Assembly (NCBI GenBank): GCA_935421135.1
Contig: OW285194.1
Coordinates: 620,001 to 684,000, forward strand
Direction: 5' to 3'
DNA from: Bugulina stolonifera
Lineage: Eukaryota; Bryozoa; Gymnolaemata; Cheilostomatida; Bugulidae
DNA: 64,000 nt
Shown here: positions 28,860 through 40,480 of the stretch, one piece after another
Layout: each line of letters opens with the position of its first letter
Numbering within the stretch: the first letter of the stretch is position 1
Notes under the pieces: generated by a model
What the model saw: the letters and a program-made list of their open reading frames with translations, nothing else
What the model was told of the DNA's origin: nothing
Database searches by the model: none
Made by a program: the position numbers and the translations under genes

Positions 28860-28878
28860 CTCATCGATGTCAAGGAAA
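28860..28878 (+). repeat. left terminal inverted repeat
   Basis: CTCATCGATGTCAAGGAAA begins directly after the satellite bases catgactt. The reverse complement of 53386-53404 is CTCAACGATGTTAAGGAAA, differing only at positions 5 and 12. Beyond 19 bp the two ends stop matching. Confidence 0.85.
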
Positions 28879-31070
28879 ATTATTTTGAAAAAAAATTGGG
28901 AGTTTTCCTCACCTGCACTTTATTTTAGCCTGTGATTCACCATGCGTAAATGCGGGACGCAACTGTTGTGATCAGTGCAGACACCAGTCTAAATATTTAC
29001 CTATTCTGAAGTTGTGTTACCTTCCCCAGACAGCCAGTGGCTCGGCCAGCACATATTTGGCTGGCTTGGGTCACGGCCTACATTTAGGCCCCTCATCGTG
29101 CTGTGTTTCCGGCTTGTCAATGTAGCTGCCATTGTTACCTCCGCAGGTAGCAGCTTTACCAATGAGAGTGCTATATTAATACTTTCTGATACTGTTTAGC
29201 TTCTCTATTAGCTGATGTGTTGTTAGTCATCCAGTACTGTAAACACCGTTATTAGATAGCTTTTAATTTAGGTGTTCAAATAACTTTAGCTGGTATTTGC
29301 CTTGAGAAAACGCTACTAAAAATTTCAACCTTGCTTTCATTTTGAATTAATTTTCATTGTTGTTTTTGTAGCTGTTAATGTAAATGCTATGTAGATGAAT
29401 GTGTTCCACTTAGGCTATTGTTATATAGAAACGTTGTATCTTAGTCATATTTGCCAGTTGATAGAGTTTTCTTTTTTAGGCACATTGTTACAGTAAATTT
29501 AACTAGTAACTACAAGTAGAAGTAGGCATACAATGGTTGTAGGCCTACTCGTAATTAAATTTATTTTAAATTTTGATAGTTTCTTTGGCCTACAGACTGA
29601 TATCAGTCTGCCGATGACAAGAAAAACTACAATGTAGAAGCTGTCTACACTAGTCATCCGCTTGTAGCTTGTAATATTGCTGTCGGTTACTCTATTTTTC
29701 AGTATAGTGTGCATCAACTTGAACACTCTACAAGCAACATCAGAGTCAGTTGGAGGCTATTGGAGAAAGTTTGTGCCACATGGAAAGTTGTTCTGTTAAA
29801 GTTGATTGCAGTCTAGTCTGCCTCTAGCTCCTCTATGCATCTTCGAGACATGTGAGGAAACTAATTCTTCTTACTACAACAGAACATATCTATGGGAAAT
29901 AGTAGGTTGATTTCAGTTACTGCAAAATCTCCAAAATTTGTCAAAGTGAAGTAAATGATCATAATGATTAAATTTTCCGTGGTTTGTATTGAGCTAAGTA
30001 GTTTCCCGCTCTTTTAAGATGAGCATACTATCTACTACTAGGAGCTGCTCTTGGCAGCCTACATTAAATTAGTTTTGACCTATTTTGCGTAATCCCAATT
30101 TATGATGGCTAGTAATAGTCATTCAATTCTACATGTTTGCTGCCTCTGTCTAGGATTAAATTCATTGAAGAGTGGTTCTTTATCTATTGAAGGGTTTGCT
30201 CAGTTTATTGGAAAGAAATAGGCTACATTATGGAGGTGTCCATTGGAAGTTGTCTATTGGGAAATGTCTTGGTGAGGCAAGGAAGTTTGCTTTCTTCACT
30301 ACAACATAAACAGTGAGTGTTTTTGAATTTGAATAGAAACATGTTATACAGGCATCCTGTAGAACAGGGAATATGCAGTAGTTGTCTTGAGATACATGGA
30401 GTTTAAAATTATTTTTAAGCATTTGAGATTTTGTACAAACTCACTATGTTGGCATTGCTTGTTATCTCTATAAGCATACATTCTAATATCTAAAGAGATG
30501 CTAGATGGCGAAAGGGTAGCCACAAATGTTTCAAATGCATCTGATTTTACTAGTAGGAGTTGTCCACCCCTGTTCTAAATGCCAATTGACGTTACTCAGT
30601 CGCACAATAACAGTGATGTCAAGTAATCAATAGTCCTGATTACTTTCATTGCAAACGAGATGTTGGCATTAATATAGTACCAATTACCACAGGTCAAACC
30701 TATCAGGGACTGAGTGGGCATAGCTAGTAACACCTAAGATTAATCGAAAAATATGATAGACATATAATAGACGGTTTTAAATTAAAAATAGTTAGGTGAA
30801 AACCTAGAATATGAAATATATTTCTGTTTTGCTAGCGATTGCACTTAGTATGTACAGTTTTCAATATTTTACAGACTCTTGTGACTAAAAATAATCACAA
30901 CCAATAGTCTAGATTAATTTTATCTGTAATATCACTGTAATATCCTGTGCGTTACCTGCCTATTTAGTTAGTGTGTCTTATTAAAATGATTATCACCATT
31001 ATGTCACTTTATATATCTCATTGTTTTACCTGTTTTCTTATGTAGATTTACTTTTCACTACTGTTAACAG
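28879..31070. other. mostly non-coding left part of the insert
   Basis: AT-rich sequence with no long open frame. The first ~300 bp is richer in GC than the rest and holds the possible exon at 29030-29146. I see no tRNA, rRNA or recognisable repeat family in the remainder. Confidence 0.5.
29030..29146 (+). CDS. possible coding exon, hydrophobic peptide
   Basis: A 117-bp block lies between a good acceptor (cttccccag before 29030) and a fair donor (ccgcag then gtagca after 29146). It has symmetric phase (1 in, 1 out) in the frame that is open across it. The 38 or so residues include WLGQHIFGWLG and then a hydrophobic run (LIVLCFRLVNVAAIVTSA) that could be a membrane segment. The same frame also stays open from an ATG at 29014 to a stop at 29199, so an unspliced 61-codon frame is the alternative. 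I recognise no family. The block is higher in GC than its surroundings, which is the main reason to note it. Confidence 0.25.
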
Positions 31071-31248
31071 GCGACATTCAGGCACTGTGTGAGGCTGGCA
31101 CTGTTGGAAACTTGTTTTCGATGACTGGCTTGCACCTGATCTACAAAAGAGATACTTTCATCACTACTACAACATCACTACTACAACATCACTACTACAA
31201 CATCACTACTACAACATCCCTACTACAACATCACTACTACAACATAAG
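31071..31248 (+). CDS. possible coding exon with tandem-repeat tail
   Basis: The block starts after ctgttaacag and ends before gtaaac (ataag then gt). With two bases completing the incoming codon, one frame is open throughout, about 58 residues, beginning DIQALCEAGTVGNLF and continuing through GLHLIYKRD into a repetitive Thr/His/Tyr-rich tail encoded by the 14-bp minisatellite. The other two frames stop. If spliced to the next block near 31550 the frame would continue for about 25 codons (GCSNSSCKREQLKVQ) to a TGA. I recognise no domain. The minisatellite tail makes a real protein less certain; a non-coding RNA exon is equally possible. Confidence 0.3.
31159..31242 (+). repeat. 14-bp minisatellite, six copies
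   Basis: Six tandem copies of catcactactacaa. The fifth (31215-31228) has one substitution (catccctactacaa). 14 bp is not a multiple of three, so the encoded peptide cycles through three registers (TTTTSLL, QHHYY, NI). Confidence 0.95.
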
Positions 31249-31566
31249 GTAAACGGGAAAAAAAGTTGGTTAAAGCATTCAACGGAATTGCTTCTGAAGT
31301 AGAAGATAAACATTAAACAAAAGCAAATTTCTGTAAGGATGAATTACATGTAGATCACTCGGTTACACTGTAGGCTCCAAGTATTTTGACACTACATACT
31401 ATTGTATCGTATAAAGCATTATTTTCAATCTGAATATGATTTGTTGAAACTGCATAGATTCAACATTTGCATGTATAAGTACATCCTACCCTTCGTAAAT
31501 AGACTGCATGTATGCATGATTTTTTATCATTGATAGTGGCTGTTCCAACAGCAGCTGTAAACGGGA

Positions 31567-31729
31567 GCAGTTGAAGGTACAGAAGCATGCGCTAACACCA
31601 ACATATTATTTCTGAGATAGAGATTGGAGTGATCTAATCTCATAAATAGTGCAGAATGGTTCTGGGTTGGACTTACTAGTTATATTAAGCTATTGTATCT
31701 GGAACTGTAGACAGAATAATCCTAAACAG
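31567..31729 (+). repeat. duplicated 163-bp exon-like block, copy 1
   Basis: This block begins gcagttgaaggtacag and ends aaacag directly before gtaagtca, a strong donor. It is the diverged twin of 32981-33143, of equal length. A likely acceptor lies a little upstream (ttgatag before 31550). Only the first 15 or so codons are open in the frame of the preceding exon, so most of it would be untranslated. Confidence 0.7.
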
Positions 31730-32550
31730 GTAAGTCAATTTTTGAAAGAGTGGAGCTTCAATTTGAGTTGCTTGTTATTCTCATTTTTATAGAACTACAC
31801 CCCCAATAGTTTATCTGTGAACAAACACACATTAAGTATGCATATTCATGTACATTGTACGTGTAGATACATGTAGATGAAGAGTCATTTTTCTAAACAT
31901 TTACCCATGCTATTGAAGCAGTTGCTGTACATATTAGTTATATGTCATGATATTCTCGAAATTTCATCTGTGGATAAAATTCATTGGCATTTCCTCAATT
32001 GTATAACTTGAACTAATTGTTGCACAAATTTCAAGTTTTATCATCTACATGTACATGCATGTACATGTGTGGGGTGTGGGAGAATATTTGTAAGGATATG
32101 TATTATATTTCCTGCAATTCTATGATTAAACCCAATTCTTACCGTGTCAATGTCATCAAGCACCAAGCGAACGAACACTTAGAGAACGTAACTCTGTCAA
32201 GTGTGGCCAATGCTGTTTATGAGAGACACACATTGCAGTATAATAGGAGTTGTTCTGTTGTACTCCTTTGAGATTGGTGGACTCATCTTATAAGTTAATG
32301 TTGTATTCTTTGAAATACTAACTGACTTTAGCAGTTATAATATTTTATCTCTGATTACTTCTTTTAACTAGATGGCTTTGATGTAAACATTATATAGCAT
32401 TAAGGTGGGAAAACACTGTGTACATTGCAATTGAGTGAGCTAGTCATGTACATGTATGCGATGTAAACATGTCACCATATTGTTTTTTCTCGATAGAACA
32501 TGGTGAATATCATTATTATCATTTTTTAAATAAATTTCTTATACTTTTAG

Positions 32551-32655
32551 GCACTTCAACAGAGCGTATTACATGTAACTATTAGTAGCATTACCTGGTC
32601 TGTTCCAGTCATCTCTCTTCAACAATGCTGCATGCCTCCTTAGCTCCATAAGCAG
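32551..32655 (+). ncRNA. exon-like block between the duplicated blocks
   Basis: It has a clear acceptor (atacttttag) and a strong donor (agcag then gtaaga) and is 105 bp long. It sits between the two duplicated blocks in the same orientation. No frame joins it convincingly to its neighbours, so if transcribed it is best read as a UTR or long non-coding RNA exon. Confidence 0.3.
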
Positions 32656-32980
32656 GTAAGATACTGACTAAACAATGTAACTAAATATTGGCTGCCAAAC
32701 ATCCTGCTAAAAAGCTTTCTTTACAATAGCCATTAGCTAGCCCAGATGCACAAATTCTATGGTATCTGACAGAATGTTGGTACACATGCTGTAGTCTTTT
32801 TTCCATTCTTTATATTAAACCTAATGTTGAAGTGCAGTACATCAATGAGGTATTCTAACTGTTGAAACTTTGCAGATTTAATATGTACATGTAGATCTTA
32901 TACCTTGTGCAAGCAACTAAATCATATTTTTAATTTTTTAGTGTCTGCATGTACATGTACATTTATAGTATGATGCATTG

Positions 32981-33143
32981 GCAGTTGAAGGTACAGATGC
33001 ATAAAGCAACATCAACATAATATCATTTCTGAGAGATAGATTGGGGTGATCAAGTCTCATGAATAGTGCATCATCAACCTGAGTTGGAATCACTAGCTGC
33101 ACTCTATTGCATTTGTTTCTGTAGGCAGAACAATATTGAACAG
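32981..33143 (+). repeat. duplicated 163-bp exon-like block, copy 2
   Basis: This is the partner of 31567-31729: gcagttgaaggtacag, a shared ctgaga/gattgg stretch, tctcat-aatagtgca, and gaacag before gtaagtca. The donor is conserved while the middle has diverged. A poly-T tract and ag precede it near 32941, and tttatag precedes it near 32968. Confidence 0.7.
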
Positions 33144-33477
33144 GTAAGTCACTTGATATTTTATGTTCAAGATCGAAAGCTATAACATGTACATTGTATG
33201 TATATTTTCATTTGCTCTACAAATTGTGCACTCCACATTTTTATGTGTATGGGGTGTGAGAGAGCATAATTATTATAATTCTAAGCATATAGTTGGCAAG
33301 TGAAGGCGAGAAATAGAGACGGTTGGAGGTGTTTGATCAGACCAAAGTGAAGACAGTCATTTCCGAACTGGCAGACTGCTATGATAATATCATATTTCAT
33401 GTAGAACCGAGATAAAACATCATTCTATAATAAAATCCAGTTTTTACTTTGTTAATATTTTCTAATTATCTATTTAG

Positions 33478-33625
33478 TCTATCGAGAGAAAGCAACGGAG
33501 AGAGGGAGCACATCACTACTTCCATTGTGATCAATGGTGGTTATTTACATCAGATTTATTTAATAACCACGCACACCCACACATACACGCCCCACATAAA
33601 ATAGCAATCGTGACCTCATTGCAGG
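33478..33625 (+). ncRNA. exon-like block, possible last internal exon
   Basis: It starts after ctatttag and ends attgcagg before gtaagtca, the same donor context as the two duplicated blocks. Stops occur in the frames I checked. It could be a fifth exon of the same plus-strand transcript that begins near 31071. Confidence 0.25.
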
Positions 33626-36600
33626 GTAAGTCAACGTGTAGCAGCAGTGTCTTGCCAAGTCGTTGCCATAGAAATCGCAAAATACTTTTTAATTTGCTTA
33701 GTAAATTCAATTGAACAAGTATGACAATAAGAAAACATGGCCTAAAATCATGTTTGCTAAATGGTAGCGCATAGAGATCTACATGTATTTCTTCAGGCAA
33801 TGACTTGGTGTGGTTGTTTTTTGATTAGGTTATCTCAGACATAGTTGAACATCCAACAAGATATTCTCCTCTTTTGTCAATTCTATTCAGATCAGCCCTT
33901 AAAATGCAGGCAGTTTTGTTTTCAGTTTTGCCAATACAAATATCTGCAGTTTCTGTTGCTCTGCAACAGCACCTGGTTGTGGTTGGACATGTGTTTAGTA
34001 CAATGTAATACTGTTTTCTTGTCTGTTTGCAGTGACCAGTGTATGTGGACTGGTAAACAAACTTTAGACTGAGAGTAGAAACTTTGCTGGATTGATGCCA
34101 ACCAGCTTGGCTCCAGTGGGATCTGCTACATCTTTCTACATGTAGATGAAAAGGCCAGGATCAAGAAACTAGTATAGCCATACTACAAAGCTTGACTGGT
34201 TCATGCATATTTATCAACATACATGTATTAGCAACATTTAGTATTTCAATTTTTTTTTACATTTCATGGCCTAGAAAATTTTTCCATTGCCAATTTATTA
34301 GTCTGTTATTGAATTAGCATACTGCAACGGACTAATCTGTACTAGATTTATGTTTTAATCAAGTAGTATACTGACTGATACATTTTCAATCAGGCATTTT
34401 ACATTTATTGTCATTGTTTTGTTAATACTTCTTTATATAACTCCCGTTTGTAATTTTTTTAAAACAATGTGAATATACTACATTGTAATACTAAAATACT
34501 GTTGGGATTATGTAACTTTTAGTCAAACTTTGCCTTTTCATTACATCATTGGGGCAGGCATTTTCTATTACAATTTAAATTTTCCTGTATTGTTTGCTAA
34601 AATATAACAGATCATTCAGTTTGCAACTCTGCTTAATCACTTAATTTAACAACCATGTGTAACGCATGATATCACATTGTTGAGTCCTGTCAATGTTTTA
34701 TCAGCAAACAATTCTTTGGATAAGATTACATGTAGTTGTGGTCCTGGTATTGCAGCATGAATTGCTGTTATGGTTTCATAGGAACCAGCATCTCACTACT
34801 CTAGATCTGTACCAGCAAGTACATAAAACCTTACATGCATATTCCATGCTTTTCCACTACAGGCTATATTTAGAACAGCAGGCCACAATACAATAAATTT
34901 CATATAAGTCATAAAGCAAACAGTTGAGCTTTATTCATAAAACTGTGTTCTAAGCAGCATTGAATAGTGTTAGCTGGTCAAGTTTGGGCAAGAGGACACA
35001 ACTCTGCTTATAGTAGCACAAAATCAACAAACCTAAGAGGGGCTGCATTGAACATAGACATAAACCCTGTAACAGTGAGACATTGCACATACATGTACAT
35101 GTAATGTTCAACATCCTATACAGAATCTAATAATATTGAGTTCCAGTCATCAGCGATTTAGATTAACTGTTAGTGCATGTTAGCTTACTCAGTGCACCAA
35201 AATACATGTAGGCCTATATAGTGAGCTGAAGGTTTTTTTTTTCTGCAAAGCGTGAGGAGGTTGAACCTGTAAGCCGACTTCATCTTACTATTTTCTCTCT
35301 GTTTGCGTGGAATGAAGTCATCTTGTGACTATGGCAACAGTCCACCACTACATTTGCCACTCTTTAGCTGCATACTTCATTATAAAGGCATCCTACCATA
35401 AAATGTGTCTGAGCTGCCCTTTTTGCAGATTTTGCAGATTCTTGTATCAATAATGCTCGTATGCCAGCCGTGCTAGAAGTACTGCATATAGCAGGAACAT
35501 CTACATCTATAGCAAAATACATGATTGCATGCATGTCACAAATTCTGTTAATTTACAACAACAAAATTCTGCCACAAATACATGTATTTTCCACAATTAA
35601 GTTACTATTATTGTGAAAACTTTTTGTGAACGATAATGCTACATGTACCTATAACATTCATCACATAGAGTTACTGGCAGTCTCAATCATTTGAGTTTGG
35701 TGGGCAAGACAATTAAAGTATAATATATTTGTAGTACATGTACAATACGTGTGTTGCAGGCCAAGCTGTTCAGTATCACACTTCAAATATGGTACTATAA
35801 TCATAGTGCAGGAGTGAAAGATTTAAAATCTTTCAGAGAAACAAACATAAAGTCATCATAACCAAATTTTTCTACCCATTTTAGAGAAAGTTGCTGTGGT
35901 TTGAATTAACACATTAGCCTATACAAAGAGAGACAGTTAAATTTTATCATAACGACATGAACTGAATAAGTATAGCTACATGTAGAACTTTCTCTATTAA
36001 TTATTAATAGAAACTTGCGTGTATTAGAGTCTCTCGGTCTACAGTAATTTATTGTACATGTACAGCTAGTGCAGTCAGAAATTGTGTATACAAGCTCAGA
36101 CCTAGAAACATGGCCGGTCTCAACCGCTCACAGTAGCGATACATGTGCATGTACAGGACATGTATTGCATATTCAACCTGCTGGTCAGCTATTTAAAATT
36201 TTTACAATCAGAATCTAACAGTGGCCAAGTCAAACATTTCAATATCGTACAAAGTGCATAAACATTTAGTTTCATATTTTTGCTAGTGTATAATTGTGCT
36301 GGCATTTGATGTAGGGCCAAGGGCAATACACACAAGTGATAGCTTCAGTATCTTGTCTACATGTACTTTTTACAGACAAGCAACATAACATTACTGTAGC
36401 TATTGTTCAAGCTATTCAAATTTGGTGCTTCCTTATTATACATGTACATTAACATTACTTACATGTACATCTATGTGTGTGACAATTAAACCAGATGCAA
36501 TAGCAGTAATATTATTTCTATATATACAATGTAGGAGTTCTTTGACTTTTGTTGGTTGCCTAGCTCAAACTGATGTCTCCTTGTCTAAGGAATTAGTGTA

Positions 36601-36878
36601 ACTAGCCAGACCTGAAGCAATGACCAGCATGATACATGCTATATCTATGAATGATGCACCCAAAGTCCAGTACCATACTTTCACTTTAAATACATCAGTT
36701 TCTCAGAAAGCACCGAGACCCTGCTCAGAATAATCTGGAGGAAGTGATGCTATCAATTAATGAATAATAATGATAATATCCGTGAGGCCAAACACAGTTC
36801 TTTAACGCGGCTGCCCAGTGGCAGAGCGAGCCGAGGGGCCACCACAGCTACTAGAGCTGGATATCATTATAGTTCGAT
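33626..36878. other. AT-rich non-coding stretch with ACATGTA-type motifs
   Basis: No convincing gene. Short palindromic tracts built from ACATGTAC occur repeatedly, for example near 35091-35102, 36053-36062 and 36440-36473. A small GC-richer patch (about 36800-36860) directly precedes the possible exon at 36879. Confidence 0.5.
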
Positions 36879-37010
36879 ATGGCACAGAGTGAAAACATTT
36901 TCCGGGACAAAAAACCTCCCCTCCAGGTCATTGGCGGAACCTATGTCCTTGCAGGCAACTTGCGTTATTGCTGCAAAACCAGAGTGACTAGTGCTAAACC
37001 GCAATATATT
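36879..37010 (+). CDS. possible first exon, maybe of the SGNH-like gene
   Basis: An ATG opens a frame of 44 codons (starts MAQSENIFRDKKPP, contains GGTYVLAGNLRYCC) and runs into a donor-like gtaggt at 37011 in phase 0. The block is GC-richer than its surroundings, as is the 70 bp upstream. An acceptor-like cacag ends at 38141, and the bases after it (cttaaaata) read in frame into the ATG at 38151, so this exon could join the SGNH-like gene as an N-terminal extension. The intron would be 1131 bp. Without splicing the frame ends at 37082 after 67 codons. No family recognised. Confidence 0.3.
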
Positions 37011-38150
37011 GTAGGTATGGCAGAGACACCGAAGGATGTTGTCCTTGATTATCTATCTATCATGTTTTATCAAGTTGAATAAGGCAACACATCTGAATGT
37101 TGGAGTCATTCTAATGTATGTTGATATTTAATTTGCTGCAGAGCATCCTCTGGTTTTGAGAGTAAAAAAACTTCATTAACTATTTGGAGTGAATTATCTA
37201 GTTAGTAGGTAGTTGGAAGTCTAACTTTTGTGAGGCTAACTTGGAATAGTAACACACCAATCCTACCTTGCTAAAACTCCTCAAATTGTTGAACTATTTC
37301 AGTGTTGTGGAAAAGCTGAACATTTTATGGGACTTCAATAATCGCTAAGCACCAAGTCTAAGTACAAATCTTCATAATCTATGCTTTGTAATACTTCAAA
37401 CAAAGTGTTCAGAAGGTTTGGTGTCTAGATTATCTTCTAACTCTTCAAATGTCCTTGATTGACTCCACTACTTTCGTTGGATATGGTGAGATGGGAGCCT
37501 ATAATTATTACCTTCTGTGTTTGCTTAGATGGCAAAGTACAACAGGTATCATAGCTAACCAAAGATTTCAGCTACAATATCTCTGTAAACTAGGATTAAA
37601 CATTCCATTACATCTCATTGAATTATATTTACCTGCCTATATAAAGGTACAGCCTGTTCTGACAAATTTTAGTCTGGGTGTGTTTATCGTGTAGAGTCAA
37701 ACCAGAAGAAAGTTAGCCAAATAGAAAGGTACATATTATGTTTTTATTTTCTAAATGTAGTAGTAAATGTCTCAAGTATAACTTGCAGTGTGTAAAGTTG
37801 AAAATTTTTTCTCGGATTGTAGGTTGGAGCATAGAACATTGCATTATGACACCATGAACATGTGATAAATCGATGCTGCAAATTCTTTTTGTTAAATTCC
37901 AGTTGTTTTTTTATTAGTTTTGGTCAACGTATAGGATGCAGCTTCAAATTAATTTAATTACTTTGTTTGAGGTGCAAACTATTAGTCTATTGTGTTACCG
38001 ATAAGGGTACAACTCTGTTGGACAAGCGAAGAAATATATTCGTATTAATGCTTAATACAAGTTAATTAATACTGTTTGGTATTTAGCTTAGCAAGTGTCA
38101 CCAATTTGAATTCTTGAAGATCTATAGTACAAACTACACAGCTTAAAATA
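37011..38150. other. non-coding, likely intron or 5' flank of the SGNH-like gene
   Basis: AT-rich; the open frames here (for example 37449-37694) have low-complexity, unbiased composition and no domain. Acceptor-like sites occur at 38091 (tagcttag) and 38141 (ctacacag). Confidence 0.4.
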
Positions 38151-39135
38151 ATGAAAATTGCAACAGTTGGAGACAGTTATGTAAGAAGACTTGCTTCCTA
38201 TATCAAGGTAAATAACACTATAAACAGTCATGTTCATGGCATTCAGTGTAATTCTTTTGCATGTAGCCACTATTTATTTTTGATATTATTGAACTATGTG
38301 GAGCAAATCTTTAACCATGTATTGGTAGCCTTTACAATGTAAATTCACTTTGGCACCTATTGGGAGCCAAGAGGTCGTATTGCCATCTGAAACCATGATC
38401 AAAGCATATTATAGCTTACTATCACAATTTGTATGAACATGCTTGTACTGTAAATGTCGATGTTGAAGGATGTATTGTTTTTGTTATTAATTTTAGAAAA
38501 ATGGATACGCTTTCCAATTGGAGAACACTCCACATGTGAATCTAATAAGTCGACCTGGTGCACGCGTAACAACTTGTCCTGTGAGTTCCGCTTACAAACA
38601 ATGTTGTGTTTTGATGCATGTGTTTCGAAAATCCACTCCACTCCATGTTAGCAATCCATAATGTTTTTCTTTAAATTCAACACACTGGAGATGAATGTTT
38701 GTTCCAATGTTTCAGATCCCAAAAAACTACATGGACATCATAGTTGTGTGCTGTGGAGGCAACGACATAGGAAAAGTCAACCCTATCGAAGCTGCAAAGA
38801 GGTTGTTGCAAAGACTTGAGGGCACAGCAACAGTTATAGTGTTTACCTCGGTCATGAGGAGAGAGGGATCCCGCCGAGTGCCGCAAGGCTTTCATGAGCT
38901 AGCTCGCCAATTCAATCTGGCGCTCGCAGATACAGTACATGCTTCTGACTCTAAGAAGTTTTACTTTCTTGACAGACGTCTAGTGAGATATATGGATACT
39001 GATGGTGTCCCTATATCAAATTGGGGTCAGCGGCGCTATTTCTTTAGCCTGCAGCGTGCTGTGAGATTTGGTATGCAAGCTTTCCAACAATTATATTTAG
39101 GTGACCATAGAGATCATTCCATTTACAATGCATAA
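38151..39135 (+). CDS. SGNH/GDSL-hydrolase-like protein, three exons, catalytic His absent
   Basis: Three exons join without a frame change: 38151-38207, 38497-38580 and 38716-39135, all introns phase 0 with GT-AG ends (aag/gtaaat, ttttag; cct/gtgagt, tttcag). The product has 186 residues. Block I is GDSYVRR near residues 7-13 (nucleophile Ser). An ISRPGARV stretch follows near residue 36. Block III is GGND near residue 60, preceded by the strand MDIIVVCC. A C-terminal DGVP (then SNWGQRRYFFSLQRAV) stands where SGNH enzymes carry the D-x-x-H pair. The His is replaced by Pro (cct), so an active esterase is doubtful. SGNH domains of this compact type occur as single genes and as cargo of animal transposable elements. 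The start at 38151 is the first ATG; an upstream exon at 36879 is possible. No signal peptide is visible. Confidence 0.75.
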
Positions 39136-40480
39136 CCAAATGACATAAATAGCAATCTACATTTACATTCACTTTACCCATTAACATCATCTGGATTTAT
39201 GTAAGAGAAATATTTGTGGTACTGTACTAATAGCACTCATGTAATTGAATGTGAAGAGTATGAAATTATATGACTGTTGAATATGTGATGTTTACAGTTT
39301 TTGAATAACCTAAATCGTAATATAATATATCTAGTAGCTATGCTGCTCTTATATTCAGTTCCTACTCTTTTATTGCCAGTTAGCCAGATAACTATATTTT
39401 ATATTGGAACATTTACATGTTGCTAGAAACTTGATCTTGAAAGTTTGATTTTATTTGCAATGTTATCAGTATAAGTCATTAACCAAAATTTACTGCTTCA
39501 AGCAGATTACAGAATATTTTCCTTACATTGGTGCCAAGTTCTGCCACAATATTATTGTGAGACTGCCCTCCGGCTCCAGCCATATAGTTTTAGCCAGAAG
39601 TAACCTGACACAATTTCAGTCTAAACAGACCAATGTTTTTCTATAGGCCACCAGTCAGCCGTTCTTGTGAGCTCAATCAAGTCACACAACATTAGACTTG
39701 AACAGATGAGAATTCGTTATCTTAACCCTTATGCTCTTAGCCTAGGTTCTCTCAGAAACTAACAGCCAGGGTGTGAAGGCAGAATGGCGTTCATGCCGTC
39801 TCATTATTTACAAGTTGGAACTTACTGGTTGGTACACATTGAAATAGCTAATACATACAAATATGCACCTCACTTAGTAGGCCTACTCATTAGGGAGAAG
39901 CAGCTACTGATGAGACGTTTTTCATGCAATTGGAGCCTTTAGTATTGCATACACACTGAACATTGAAAGTTGAAGTATTGGATACCTGTAATACAATGCA
40001 GATATTAGACATAATAGTAGCATACAGAATAGTTTGATATTAGCTACACATACCATATCGGTGTTGCACTTTGCGATTTTGTTATAGCCTCAATGCTGAG
40101 TCTCCTTATAGGACATACATGTAGGTATCACAGAAATATTATTAGCATTGAACCAGTTTTCAGTTATAGCCTGTTTTCTATCAAAAAGAGCCAGGAGTTA
40201 TTATACTGAATACAAGTGTTGGTAAAGCGGGTTAGGAGCAGACTGGGGATCTATGGAAAATTTGGACAGTTTCTGGAAGATATTGTTATATCCGACTCAA
40301 AAGCTAAGGTGCCATAGTCACAAAAATGCAAGATTCATCTGAAGCAGACTAATCAATCAGTTGCTTCAAATGTGCAACCTAGCCTAAGCTCTTGGCTCTG
40401 GAGTGCAAGGATGTGATGGTAACCTTATAGTGGGTGACCAACATTAATACTGCTATGTTGTGAGAAAGGTTGGATACTTA
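39136..40480. other. non-coding 3' flank and spacer
   Basis: AT-rich; no gene or repeat recognised. The frame at 39455-39646 is short and unsupported. Confidence 0.45.

Noticed and set aside
33531..33800. 89-codon minus-strand frame with several Cys
   Set aside because: No motif and ordinary AT-rich composition; it overlaps a plus-strand exon-like block with better splice evidence.
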